DNA from: Paenibacillus sp. 32352
GTDB taxonomy: Bacteria; Bacillota; Bacilli; Paenibacillales; NBRC-103111
DNA length: 64,000 nt
Assembly: GCF_002042965.1 (NCBI RefSeq)
Contig: NZ_MZNT01000006.1
Coordinates: forward strand, 368,871 to 432,870
Direction: 5' to 3'
The notes under the pieces were generated by a model that was given only the letters and a program-made list of their open reading frames with translations, was not told where the DNA came from and ran no database searches. Position 1 is the first letter of the stretch. Every line of letters starts with the position of its first letter. The position numbers and the translations under genes are program-made. This document shows positions 8,102 to 16,590 of the stretch, one piece after another.

Positions 8102-10005
8102 ATCGGGTAGGAGGCTACCCATTAGTTGAGTAGCCGACCTCCCACACCACCGTACGTACCGTTCGGTATACGGCGGTTCCTTAGTTCACGCAGTTACTTG
8201 TCGATAATAATCAGAAAAGAATAAGAAACCGAGTCCTTTGAGGGTGTTGTTTCCGAGGGATTTCGAGAGGATGGGGCTATTGGAAGTTCTCCAGTAGCTC
8301 TTTCTTGTGTTGGCGTATTCCCAAGCTTTCTGTTCTTGGATTCCGAGCGACTTGAGCTTTTCATATTTCGTTTTCACTCGTTTCCATTGTTTCCAGAAGA
8401 TCATGCGAATCCGCCTTCTCATCCATTCATCCGTGGATTGGAGCAGACTCTTCATATCCGCTATTTTGAAGTAGTTAATCCACCCCATGATATAGCGTCT
8501 AAGTTTTTCAGCCCGTTCCTCATTCCCCATTCCATTGCTTCTTGATGTAAGTTCCTTTACTTTGGCCTTCATCTTTGCAATGGATTTCGGGTGGATTCGA
8601 ACTCGTGTTTCTCCCTTTTTTGCGTAGAAGGAGAAACCAAGAAATTTGACCTTCCTTGCCTCGTCCACCACCGTCTTTTCTCGGTTCACTTTGAGAAACA
8701 GCTTCTTCTCGATAAAGGGAATGATGTTCTCCAGTGTCCGTTCGGCGCTCCTTCTGCTTTTGCAGAAAATGAGGAGATCATCTGCATAGCGGACGAATCT
8801 GTGGCCGCGGCTCTCTAGTTCCTTGTCCAGTTCGTTCAGCATGATGTTGCTGAGGAGTGGACTTAGGTTTCCGCCCTGCGGTACGCCGATTTCCGTATCC
8901 TCGAAGCGGTGCCTCACAACTACGCCGGCTTTCAGATACTTATGTATGAGCGAGATGACCCGTCCGTCTTTAATGGTTTGGGATAGTACTTCCACCAATT
9001 TGCTTTGATTCACGGTGTCAAAGTATTTCTCCAAGTCCATATCGACCACATATGTATACCCTTCCTTGATGTTGGTCTGGCTTTTCCGAATGGCATAGTG
9101 CGCGCTTCTCTTGGGCCGGAATCCGTAACTGTTCTCCGAGAACTGCTTCTCGTAGATCGGCGTAAGGACTTGGGATATGGCCTGCTGGATGACTCGATCC
9201 ACCACCGTGGGAATTCCCAGGTTCCTCTTCTTCTTTCCGCCCTCTTTCGGTATTTCTACCCTTCGGACGGGATTCGGACGGTAGGTTCCGTCCAGAATGG
9301 ATTGCTTGATGGTTTCTCCGTTCTCTTTGAGATATTGTAGAAGTTCATCTACTCCCATCCCATCGATTCCGTGAGATCCTTTGTTTGCTTTGACCCGCTT
9401 GAACGCTTCGTTCATGTTGTCTCTGCTCACGATTGCCTCAAGCAGACCACTCTTCGACTCGTATGCGTTGGTGTTGTCGGTTTCAGGTATCCTCGCAGGA
9501 ATGTGCGCTCTCGCATATTCTCCATGTTCCGCATGTACGTTCTGCGGCGAGCCTTCTTTTCGAAGTTGGCTGCACTTGGCTCCTGTTTTGGTATCATTCA
9601 TTGACCCACACCTCCTAAGGTTCGGCCCTTCCCTCGAACCGTCGACTGTTCGAGGTACTACGGCGTCTGCTGACTTCTCATGATAAATCTTGTTTCAACC
9701 GTGATTCGAAGTCCATCTCCTCACGTCCATGAGACCTCCCACGGTAAGACGATTCACTTTCCTTCCATCTACCCGCACCATTTACACTGGAATGTCCGTG
9801 TAGTGTATTGGACTTCGCTTTGTTTAGCAAGCTCGTCCCATTCCTTGTGCCTGATGATGTTCGTGTTCCTCGGGCCGGAAGTTTGCCTCCAGCTTCCTTC
9901 AGATTCCACCTCACGATGGACACCCTTGCTCTTGGCTAGTGGTTGGCCACTACAAGCCCCCACAGCGGACTTTCACCGCCTAGTTAATCGCCATGCGTGG
10001 CGCAC
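8102..10005 (-). mobile_element. Complete group IIC intron
   Basis: The 1,904-nt element reads leftward from GTGCG (10005-10001), the standard group II 5' end, to a 3' end in AT at 8103-8102. Domain V at about 8144-8179 has the 9-bp outer helix ACCGCCGTA/TACGGTGGT, a 2-nt CG bulge and a CGC catalytic triad. As far as I recall it has the same domain V sequence as the Oceanobacillus iheyensis group IIC intron. The domain I segment AATCTGAAGGAAGC near 9894 is also like that intron. The 5' exon ends in a small CCGG-based hairpin followed by T-rich sequence, matching the IIC habit of inserting after terminators. The intron-encoded protein lies in domain IV. Boundaries are good to a base or two. 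Confidence 0.92.
8186..9601 (-). CDS. ltrA: Group II intron reverse transcriptase/maturase
   Basis: This 471-residue intron-encoded protein has the reverse transcriptase palm with YADD in RFVRYADDLLIF (about 261-272), upstream RT blocks (SYGFRPKRSAH, VVDMDLEKYFDTV, GVPQGGNLSPLLSNI) and the GIIM maturase/thumb domain (RRYIMGWINYFKIADM). It lacks an HNH endonuclease at the C-terminus, as expected for group IIC proteins, which use single-stranded or hairpin-associated DNA targets. The ATG has AGGAGG 10 bp upstream. All motifs look intact and the frame is open, so the intron may be active. It acts on the intron RNA for splicing and for target-primed reverse transcription. Confidence 0.95.
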   Translation of the reverse strand: MNDTKTGAKCSQLRKEGSPQNVHAEHGEYARAHIPARIPETDNTNAYESKSGLLEAIVSRDNMNEAFKRVKANKGSHGIDGMGVDELLQYLKENGETIKQSILDGTYRPNPVRRVEIPKEGGKKKRNLGIPTVVDRVIQQAISQVLTPIYEKQFSENSYGFRPKRSAHYAIRKSQTNIKEGYTYVVDMDLEKYFDTVNQSKLVEVLSQTIKDGRVISLIHKYLKAGVVVRHRFEDTEIGVPQGGNLSPLLSNIMLNELDKELESRGHRFVRYADDLLIFCKSRRSAERTLENIIPFIEKKLFLKVNREKTVVDEARKVKFLGFSFYAKKGETRVRIHPKSIAKMKAKVKELTSRSNGMGNEERAEKLRRYIMGWINYFKIADMKSLLQSTDEWMRRRIRMIFWKQWKRVKTKYEKLKSLGIQEQKAWEYANTRKSYWRTSNSPILSKSLGNNTLKGLGFLFFSDYYRQVTA

Positions 10006-10031
10006 TAAACAAAACCGGAAGCAGATCCCGG

Positions 10032-10193
10032 CTAGTGCAGCAAATGATCCGCAGCTGTACCGCCGGTGTACTGCTGCCGATCCGCACGGCACGACTCGCA
10101 AAAATGAAGAATGGTGTCGGATACACTGCCTTCCGCTGCCGCCTCCGTATCCTCCCGCTCTTCAGCCCCGCAAACCTCGCATACGCTGATCAC
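10032..10193 (-). CDS. Small zinc-ribbon-like protein, unidentified
   Basis: The 53-residue product (from GTG at 10193, with GAGGAG eight bases upstream) has two CxxC pairs, SVCEVCGAEE and HFCESCRADR, about 27 residues apart, as in a four-cysteine zinc ribbon. I do not recognise the family. It follows a fragment of a DUF1641 gene on the same strand, so it may be a leftover of a formate-dehydrogenase-type operon. An overlapping ATG with a better ribosome site at 10227 reads only 12 codons before a stop that overlaps this GTG, so translational coupling is possible. The group II intron sits 27 bp beyond the stop. Confidence 0.45.
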   Translation of the reverse strand: MISVCEVCGAEEREDTEAAAEGSVSDTILHFCESCRADRQQYTGGTAADHLLH

Positions 10194-10263
10194 GATTTCC
10201 GCTCCTCGCGAAATTTTGCAGTTGCCATGCCTGTATCCTCCCAAATCTCGCGCAGCCTGCTTG

Positions 10264-10416
10264 TCAGGTCGCCGATTTTCTTTGCAAATAGTCGCAAATG
10301 CCACGCAAGAGGTTCAGCAGCATGCCGAACGAGACTTGCACCTCAGCCTCGCCTAGCGCCTTCAGCATCCCGAGCAAACCAGCGCGCCTTATCTTGGGAA
10401 TGGTTTTGGGGTATAC
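10264..10416 (-). pseudogene. C-terminal fragment of a DUF1641 (YrhD/YjgD-like) protein
   Basis: The open frame encodes AGLLGMLKALGEAEVQ and SFGMLLNLLRGICDYL before TGA, which matches the conserved C-terminal GLL-LLKAL-DPEVQ-ALGFLL motif of DUF1641 proteins. These are usually encoded beside formate dehydrogenase subunits. There is no start codon and the usual ~100 N-terminal residues are missing, the frame being cut just downstream of the hairpin at 10427-10474. It therefore looks like a broken gene end left at a rearrangement junction. Confidence 0.55.
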
Positions 10417-10426
10417 GCATCGTCAA

Positions 10427-10474
10427 GTGAAAAAACGACCGCCTTCTTTTTAAAGAAAGCGATCGTTTTTTCAC
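10427..10474 (-). terminator. Strong hairpin terminator downstream of the Gln-rich gene
   Basis: GTGAAAAAACGA pairs perfectly with TCGTTTTTTCAC around a further paired core, with A and T runs on the two sides, so it can terminate in both directions. It lies 8 bp beyond the stop codon at 10483. Confidence 0.8.
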
Positions 10475-10482
10475 TTGCTGTT

Positions 10483-10830
10483 TTATTGATACTGCCGTGG
10501 CTGCAAATTCTGATTCTGCCAGCTCTGAGCCATTGGCCAGCCCGCATTCTGCACGCCGGCTTGTTGTTGCGCTGTTTGTTGAAGCTGAGAACAAATTTGC
10601 ATCGCCTGCTGCATCTGCTGTATGGCAGTTTGATGTCCTTGCAGAACAGATTGAATGGTTTGAACCGCTTGACGTTCTTTCTGGGCCAGCTGATCCAGTT
10701 GGGCGGCGTTTTGCTGCTCCTGTTGCAACATTTGCTGATACATGTTGCTCGATTGCTGGGTTTGCTGGATCAACTGTTGAATAATCTGCGCGCATTGGCT
10801 TGCTTGCTGTGAAAGGTTTTGTTGATACAC
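10483..10830 (-). CDS. Gln-rich coiled-coil protein, unidentified
   Basis: The 115-residue protein is about one-third glutamine and is predicted as a long coiled coil (for example QQLIQQTQQSSNMYQQMLQQ), ending in a Trp/Pro/Gln tail. There is no signal peptide or membrane segment. Low-complexity Gln-rich proteins of this size are common among spore coat and spore-associated proteins, and the gene sits in a spore island, but no family was recognised. The GTG start has GAAGGAGG nine bases upstream, which is close to ideal. It has its own terminator and probably forms a single-gene unit. Confidence 0.75.
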   Translation of the reverse strand: MYQQNLSQQASQCAQIIQQLIQQTQQSSNMYQQMLQQEQQNAAQLDQLAQKERQAVQTIQSVLQGHQTAIQQMQQAMQICSQLQQTAQQQAGVQNAGWPMAQSWQNQNLQPRQYQ

Positions 10831-10935
10831 GATTTTTGACCTCCTTCAATATGGTAGGACTTCATCCCCCAAAGCTTATTATGTGCAAGCGCCCATTTTT
10901 CATGTAACGCCTATATTGTGATCTCACAATTCATT

Positions 10936-11373
10936 TTAATGAAACTGCACATCAATTTGCCGTTGGGTATCGGCTTTTAATTTCGGCATGCGAACTTCAA
11001 GGACACCGTTGCGATACGTTGCTGTCGTTCCTTCCGTTTGAACGCGTGATGGCAAAGACACCGACCGTTGGAACCGTCCGACAAACCGTTCTTTGCGATG
11101 TATTTGTTCCTGTTTCACTTCATTCGCTTGCTTTATGGTCCCACTAATTGTAAGCATGTTTTCATCCACATCGATATGAAGGTCTTCTTTTTTATCCAAA
11201 CCAGGGATTTCACAAGAAGCAATCACTTCATGTTCAGTCTCAAATACATCAATACGAGGGGTAGCAAATCCCAGACGCGCGCCTATTTCAGGAAAACCTT
11301 CGTTAAAAATTTTTTCCAAATCCCTTCTCCATAGATCGGTATTGCGAAACGAATCCCAAGGAATGAGCGGCAT
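10936..11373 (-). CDS. Small heat shock protein, Hsp20/alpha-crystallin family
   Basis: This is a 145-residue ATP-independent chaperone that holds unfolding proteins. The alpha-crystallin domain spans about residues 38-140, with PRIDVFETEHEVIASCEIPG at its start, the RFQRSVSLP strand, and the A-X-X-X-N-GVL-V motif (ATYRNGVLEVRMPK) near the end. GGAGG precedes the ATG. Related proteins such as CotM/CotP in Bacillus are spore coat components, so a spore role is plausible here, but general stress protection cannot be excluded. Confidence 0.92.
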   Translation of the reverse strand: MPLIPWDSFRNTDLWRRDLEKIFNEGFPEIGARLGFATPRIDVFETEHEVIASCEIPGLDKKEDLHIDVDENMLTISGTIKQANEVKQEQIHRKERFVGRFQRSVSLPSRVQTEGTTATYRNGVLEVRMPKLKADTQRQIDVQFH

Positions 11374-11568
11374 GTAAGTTCCTCCATTGTCACATTATCT
11401 TTTTTTCAGCTTTATTTTGTACTCTTCGGAAAATATTATTCTTTGCTACCCTGCATAGTTGAATTGGAATATGCCTTTGGTCGGAAACTCCCGGCAATAG
11501 CCCCCGAAAAAAATTTTTGAGGGTTTGTTGTGTAGCCATTGGCATTTACAGCAATGTTACCGACAATT

Positions 11569-12612
11569 TTAAGTTGTTCCCGTAAATGTCGGTAATTGAA
11601 CGATAACATTTGTGCCGACCTCCGAGCTTTCGAAATTCAAAGAGCCCCCCATTTTTTCGATCATAGCATGACTGAAACTAAGCCCAAATCCGATAGCGTC
11701 CGGTTTACTTGTAACAAACGGTAGGATGATTCGGGACTGCAGATCTTTTGGAATTCCTGCTCCTTGATCGCGAACAATGATGTGGATATGATTATCCGTA
11801 ATGTTTATTCGGAGCGTTAAGACAGAACCTGGGGGACTTGCATCTAATGCGTTGTCAATGATTTCTTGCAGCGCCGCTCGCAGCAACTTGGGGTGTCCAA
11901 ACACAAAACCGTTTCGCTCCGGATATTCCAGAGCGAAACGTACTGTTTTCTCCAACGCTTGAACCTGTATATCGGGGACCCATTCTTGCATAAACGAAAG
12001 GACAGAAACAGGAGCAAATTTCCATTCAAAAGGTTTCCCAAAGAGCAAAAACCGCTGCAACGCTTTGTCGATCGTCTGAATTTGCTCATCGAGCAGCTTA
12101 AAGTATCCTGTCATTTTCTGATGAGGCAGAGATGCCGCAAATTGCAAAACGGAAACATGATCCTTCGAACTTTTTTCCAGAAGTTGAAGCGTCCCTTTGA
12201 TTACCGCTAAAGGATTTAAAATGATATTGGCTGTGCCCGCCGCCATATGCCCAATCGTTTCCCTTCTTTCTTTCTCGCATTGAATTTGCACGTACTGTTG
12301 AAAATCTTGGATATCGGCCATTAGAACAAAACATTCCCCTTTTAACTGAGGGTATACATAGGCGATCATGGATCGCACTTTGCCATCTAACTTCTCTTGT
12401 ACGAGTACTCCCGGGTAATTCTTTTTATCCTGCAATACTTGCCCCACGATCGCTTGTATTGCCGAGTGTGCAGGGAATTCTTCTTCGGGGGTTACTGAGT
12501 ACCATGTGTTCATGGTTGTATTTAACCATAAAATTCTGGCTTCTGAATCAACGACAGCCAGTCCAATATCCATTTGATCGGAATTCATAAGGAACTCTAC
12601 GATTTGCTTCAT
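11569..12612 (-). CDS. Histidine-kinase-like protein lacking the phospho-acceptor His
   Basis: About 347 residues contain an N-terminal PAS-like region (GLAVVDSEARILWLNTTMN), a dimerisation helix and a C-terminal HATPase domain. The ATP-binding boxes are intact: EIIDNALDASP (N box), VRDQGAGIP (G1), IGFGLSFSHAMIEKMGG (G2). In the H box, however, the expected A-H-E-I-R-N-P-L reads ANIILNPL, so the phosphorylated His is Asn129 and the following Glu is Ile. It should therefore not autophosphorylate in the usual way. It probably dimerises with, or modulates, another kinase, such as the one encoded immediately upstream. I chose the ATG at 12612 (GGAGG upstream); a GTG at 12663 adds 17 residues. Confidence 0.85.
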   Translation of the reverse strand: MKQIVEFLMNSDQMDIGLAVVDSEARILWLNTTMNTWYSVTPEEEFPAHSAIQAIVGQVLQDKKNYPGVLVQEKLDGKVRSMIAYVYPQLKGECFVLMADIQDFQQYVQIQCEKERRETIGHMAAGTANIILNPLAVIKGTLQLLEKSSKDHVSVLQFAASLPHQKMTGYFKLLDEQIQTIDKALQRFLLFGKPFEWKFAPVSVLSFMQEWVPDIQVQALEKTVRFALEYPERNGFVFGHPKLLRAALQEIIDNALDASPPGSVLTLRINITDNHIHIIVRDQGAGIPKDLQSRIILPFVTSKPDAIGFGLSFSHAMIEKMGGSLNFESSEVGTNVIVQLPTFTGTT

Positions 12613-12770
12613 CTCTATTAACGTCCTCCATTTGCTTCCTCCATTAACTCCCTTCCCGGCCACTTATCATGTGCAAACTGCAGTAAACAAGCGAGCGAAT
12701 TTCTCGTCACGAAGTGGATGGGTTATGAATAAAATTAAACCCACTTTCAAAGAAGTTATTAAATTCGCTG

Positions 12771-14945
12771 TTACAGAGCGACGGGAAACGATACGGTGAA
12801 AGTTGTACCTTCACCAACCTCGCTTGCAACCTCAATATTCGCATTGTGATACTCTGCAATCTGATAACAAATGGATAGCCCGAGACCCGTTCCTGTCTCT
12901 TTCTGCGTAAAAAAGGGTTGTCCGATCTTTTGCAACAATTCTTGCGGAATTCCAACCCCGTTATCCCTTATGCTTACTTTAACCCATTCATCGCATCGCA
13001 TTTGTTCGATCCAGACAGTTCCCCCTTCAGGCATCGCTTCAATGGCATTCTTAATCAAATTAATAAATAACTGTTTGATTTTATTTCCATCGCACCGGAT
13101 CTGCACGGATTCCTTGGTTGGATGAAAGTGAATTTCAACATTATGTAAAGTGGCCTGCGCCTGAAGCAGCACGACGATATCCTGAATCAGCTCGGAAAGA
13201 TCATGCCGCGTCATGTTCATCTCTTGCGGTTTGGCTAAGGCCAGCAGTTCATTTAGAATAAGTTCGATACGAGTTAATTCATCCTTCATAATATCGTAGT
13301 ACTTACTTCCATTTTCGTTGCCGGCGCTTAACAATTGCAGAAATCCTTTCAGCGCGGTAAGCGGGTTTCGAATTTCATGCGCAATTCCCGCGGCCATTTG
13401 ACCCGCTATGGATAATTTGTCTGCCTGATGAGCAGATTGCTTGGCTGCATCAAATTCGGTAATATCGTGCATGACACAAATGCCGCCCACAATTTTATTG
13501 TGAACAATGATCGGCTTCCCATGACAGAGAACGAGGCGATGCTCGCCATTCGACTTTTTAACGACCATTTCCAGATCGCGGAAACTTTCGCCCCGATACG
13601 CCCGATAAAGCGGGACGCGTTCCTTGCTCAACAGCGTTTTTCCATCCGATTCATACAATCCGTATGTAGAACTCCAGTGTTCGGGAGAAAGAGGTATCTG
13701 TACGAATTCGTGCAATTGTCTTGCGGCTCTATTCATGCTTGTCAATATCCCATTTTCATCACAAATCACAACGCCGACATCCATCATTTCGACAATACCA
13801 CTCATGACACGTTCTTGAGTAGCCAGGACGTCTTCCAGCGTCTTTCGGCTCGTGATATCTCGAAAAACCTTAACTATTTCACGAACATTGCCCGAATCGT
13901 ACCGTAGCGTGTTGCTTACGACCTCCACCCAAACAAAGGAGCCGTCTCTTCGACGTAATCGCAAAATGTTGACATAACCGTCTTCATTCATCCACTCTTG
14001 CGAGTTGTCCAATTTTTCTATATCGGGAGGATAGAACAGTTCCCAGACAGGTCTTCCTATCAATTCCGTCGCATCATAACCCAGCAATGGTTTGCACGCC
14101 GGCGATATGTAGTAGATAATGCCATTGATATTCAGTGTAGCAATCATTTCCCCCGTGTGGTCCGCTAACAAACGATACTTTTTCTCGCTGTGCTTCAGGG
14201 CCTTTTCCATACTGGATTGCAGGGTAATATCCCTTGCGATGCAATGCAGCCCTACGAGTTCATTCTGAATGAAATTCGGGATATGCAATACGCTGAATTT
14301 TAATATTTGGCCGTCTTTCGCTTCAATTGAAGTTTCCATTTCAAACGGGGCATTGGTATACGTTTCCGTCACGTGCTCCAGACTTTTCCAAATGATGTCT
14401 CCAAGTGTTCTTTCCAATTCGTATAAGTCATAGCCCAATAATTTCGTGCAGGCGCGGTTCACATAGCTGATACTTCCATCCAACATGACGTCGTAAACAA
14501 GATCGGAATGATTGTCAGCAAGCATTCTGAATTTATCCGCGTATTCCTCGTTCAATTCAACAAGCCTTTTGCGATACGTGATCTCCTGAATCTGGATCAA
14601 GAATATCCTTTCCGGATATTCCTCCACTTCGATGATCGATAGGGTTGTCGTTCCCCATTTGTGTCTGCCGTCAAGACAAATATAACGATTTTCCATTTCG
14701 ACATAATCGGAATTACCGCCTAACAAGTCATTGATGGATCCGTTATATAATGGAACGTCTTCCGTATAAATGATATCATGTATTCTCATTCGCAGCAGTT
14801 CTTGTTCTGTATAGCCCAGCATGTTGCATAGCGAGCGATTGACCATTTCCACTTCCCCGCCGAGCCGAACCAAAGCTTTTCCGACAAGTGTATAATGAAA
14901 TGCGTGGTGGGCGACAGGATGCGAAAGCAAATCTGAAATATCCAT
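12771..14945 (-). CDS. Multi-PAS sensor histidine kinase (sporulation-kinase type)
   Basis: The 724-residue protein has four PAS/PAC repeats (about 8-120, 140-250, 262-370 and 385-495), a HisKA domain with the H box GIAHEIRNPLTALKGFLQLL (His about 523) and a complete HATPase domain (NLIKNAIEAMPEGG, IRDNGVGIP, TGTGLGLSI). It has no membrane segments, so it is a cytosolic sensor like KinA and KinE, which feed phosphate to Spo0F. No response regulator is encoded nearby. I prefer the ATG at 14945, with GGAGG 11 bp upstream, over a longer frame from 15014. It precedes the defective kinase by 160 bp on the same strand. Input signal and target are unknown. Confidence 0.9.
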   Translation of the reverse strand: MDISDLLSHPVAHHAFHYTLVGKALVRLGGEVEMVNRSLCNMLGYTEQELLRMRIHDIIYTEDVPLYNGSINDLLGGNSDYVEMENRYICLDGRHKWGTTTLSIIEVEEYPERIFLIQIQEITYRKRLVELNEEYADKFRMLADNHSDLVYDVMLDGSISYVNRACTKLLGYDLYELERTLGDIIWKSLEHVTETYTNAPFEMETSIEAKDGQILKFSVLHIPNFIQNELVGLHCIARDITLQSSMEKALKHSEKKYRLLADHTGEMIATLNINGIIYYISPACKPLLGYDATELIGRPVWELFYPPDIEKLDNSQEWMNEDGYVNILRLRRRDGSFVWVEVVSNTLRYDSGNVREIVKVFRDITSRKTLEDVLATQERVMSGIVEMMDVGVVICDENGILTSMNRAARQLHEFVQIPLSPEHWSSTYGLYESDGKTLLSKERVPLYRAYRGESFRDLEMVVKKSNGEHRLVLCHGKPIIVHNKIVGGICVMHDITEFDAAKQSAHQADKLSIAGQMAAGIAHEIRNPLTALKGFLQLLSAGNENGSKYYDIMKDELTRIELILNELLALAKPQEMNMTRHDLSELIQDIVVLLQAQATLHNVEIHFHPTKESVQIRCDGNKIKQLFINLIKNAIEAMPEGGTVWIEQMRCDEWVKVSIRDNGVGIPQELLQKIGQPFFTQKETGTGLGLSICYQIAEYHNANIEVASEVGEGTTFTVSFPVAL

Positions 14946-15182
14946 TGTGCAAGTAACCTCCGACTGTGCAATAAGCGTATGTGTTTGCATACGTAACGTT
15001 CTTCTGCAAAGCACCTATGTATGTACACCATTATATAGGCAATTTGTAACAGTTGGAACACATTCCGAGACTAGCTTAACTTGGAATCCCCCCCGAGCGG
15101 CTAGCCATATTAAGTTATGTTTTAAATCTGAATGAATGATGATGGCGAAGTCCCAAGCGCAAATCTGGTCTCTTCGAAAAAT

Positions 15183-15220
15183 GGGGAGGGCCAACGGAAC
15201 GCGAAAAACTTACGTTAATG
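15183..15220 (+). repeat. Tn3-type terminal inverted repeat, left of the desaturase
   Basis: The 38 bases begin GGGG and share 19 identical consecutive bases (15189-15207) with the reverse complement of 16566-16584, plus TACGTTA further in. GGGG start and 38-bp length are features of Tn3-family ends. The desaturase gene lies between this repeat and its partner. No matching 5-bp target duplication was seen at this end. Confidence 0.6.
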
Positions 15221-15412
15221 CATCCTGATTTGATCACAAAACGGGGTAATACCCGTGAAGCTGACATCACCTGCAAAGCTGATGTAATAAAAATGTTGGA
15301 AGTTGCTTTTAGTGCTGGGATCATATATAATATAAGTGTATCGAGTGCGTGTGCCTAATCTGAGATGGCATCCGTGCTAAGTTGCTAATAAATTCAAGAG
15401 AAGAGGAATCCT

Positions 15413-16438
15413 TTGAATTTACCTCAAGAATATCCCCGAAGGAAGAAGGGCGTGTCTCTTCACAGTAAATCGGATAGGTGGAAGAGCGTCCGACAGTTGG
15501 TTAATAGCATTGTTCCCTTCGTCCTGTTATGGGGTCTCGCTTACGTAAGTCTGCCGATCTCCATCTGGATCACGCTGGCGCTTGCGATTCTGGCTGCTGG
15601 ATTCATGATCCGGATCTTCATCATTTTCCATGACTGCTGCCATCAGTCGTTCTTTGCTGGCAGAAAGGCGAATGCGATCATCGGGACGTTAACGGGGATC
15701 CTCACCTTTTTCCCTTACGACCAATGGAAAAACGAGCATTCCATTCATCATGCGACCAGCGGGAATTTATGCCGCAGAGGCACAGGGGACATCTGGACGC
15801 TGACTATGGAGGAATACATGGCGCTCTCCCCATGGAGACGTCTGGGATACCGCTTATACCGCAATCCGTTGATCATGTTCGGACTTGGACCGGTATTTCT
15901 TTTCTTGGTTCAGTACCGGTTGAACCGGAAGAATGCCAGGCATAAGGAGCGCATGAACACCTACCTGACGAACGCAGCGTTGATTGGCCTGATGGGACTT
16001 CTCTGTTGGACGCTCGGCTGGAAGGAGGTGCTCCTCGTGCAGGGTTCGATCCTCTACCTTTCTGGCGTTGCGGGCATATGGCTCTTCTACGTGCAGCACC
16101 AATTCGAGAACACTTATTACGAGCGGGAACTTGAGTGGGACTATGTCAGCGCGGCGATGCGCGGTAGCTCCTTTTATAAGCTGCCCACAATTTTACAATG
16201 GATGACGGGGAATATTGGCTTCCACCATATACATCATCTGGATCCTCGGGTGCCGAACTATCGCTTACAGCAAACACACGAGAGCAATGCCGACCTACAG
16301 CACGTTCCCACCATTGGACTGCTCCAAAGTCTGCGGGCGCTTCGATACAGATTGTGGGACGAAAGTAGCAAGCGATTTGTGGGGTTTAAGGATATAAAAG
16401 GGGGCTTCCACCGACAAAACGCGGAAAACGTACGCTAA
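15413..16438 (+). CDS. Membrane fatty acid desaturase
   Basis: This 341-residue membrane protein has the three histidine boxes of acyl-lipid desaturases: HDCCHQ (about 74-79), HSIHH (about 104-108) and HHIHH (about 279-283), which bind the di-iron centre, with four or more hydrophobic segments between. It introduces a double bond into membrane lipid acyl chains. The TTG start has GAGG six bases upstream. The last dozen codons (GGFHRQNAENVR) and the TAA lie inside a Tn3-type inverted repeat at 16401-16439, so the natural C-terminus was replaced by repeat sequence. The core enzyme is complete. It is the only rightward gene in this part and is flanked by inverted repeats, suggesting it was carried in as a passenger. 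Confidence 0.9.
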   Translation: MNLPQEYPRRKKGVSLHSKSDRWKSVRQLVNSIVPFVLLWGLAYVSLPISIWITLALAILAAGFMIRIFIIFHDCCHQSFFAGRKANAIIGTLTGILTFFPYDQWKNEHSIHHATSGNLCRRGTGDIWTLTMEEYMALSPWRRLGYRLYRNPLIMFGLGPVFLFLVQYRLNRKNARHKERMNTYLTNAALIGLMGLLCWTLGWKEVLLVQGSILYLSGVAGIWLFYVQHQFENTYYERELEWDYVSAAMRGSSFYKLPTILQWMTGNIGFHHIHHLDPRVPNYRLQQTHESNADLQHVPTIGLLQSLRALRYRLWDESSKRFVGFKDIKGGFHRQNAENVR

Positions 16439-16590
16439 GGAGAACAATCCAGTAACATCGCTGATTTTCCGTACGCTAAGGAATGCAGTACAAGAGCAAT
16501 TGTGTTGCAAGGCCTAGCCAATGGACCTTCTGGAGCCTTAATGCATCACAATTGCTAACGTACGGTTTTCGCGTTCCGTTGGCCTACCCC
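16399..16590. repeat. TIME-like miniature element with Tn3-family 38-bp ends
   Basis: The left end (16401-16439) starts GGGG and finishes GTACGCTAAG, the classical inner end of Tn3-family repeats. The right end (16590 back to 16553) reads GGGGTAGGCC and then CGCGAAAACCGTACGTTAG. The two ends share ACGCG-AAAA-CGTACG-TA spacing. The ~190-bp size without a transposase fits Tn3-derived inverted-repeat miniature elements. ATAAA occurs directly right of the element and within two bases of its left end, a possible target duplication. Inside is an imperfect hairpin (AGCAATTGTG at 16496 against CACAATTGCT at 16547). Confidence 0.6.

Noticed and set aside
8186..9601. Retron or other defence-type reverse transcriptase
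   Set aside because: Group II boundaries, domain V and a maturase domain are all present, so it is an intron protein.
10343..10849. 168-codon frame on the minus strand overlapping the Gln-rich gene
   Set aside because: Out of frame with the gene that has an ideal ribosome site; it reads through the terminator hairpin.
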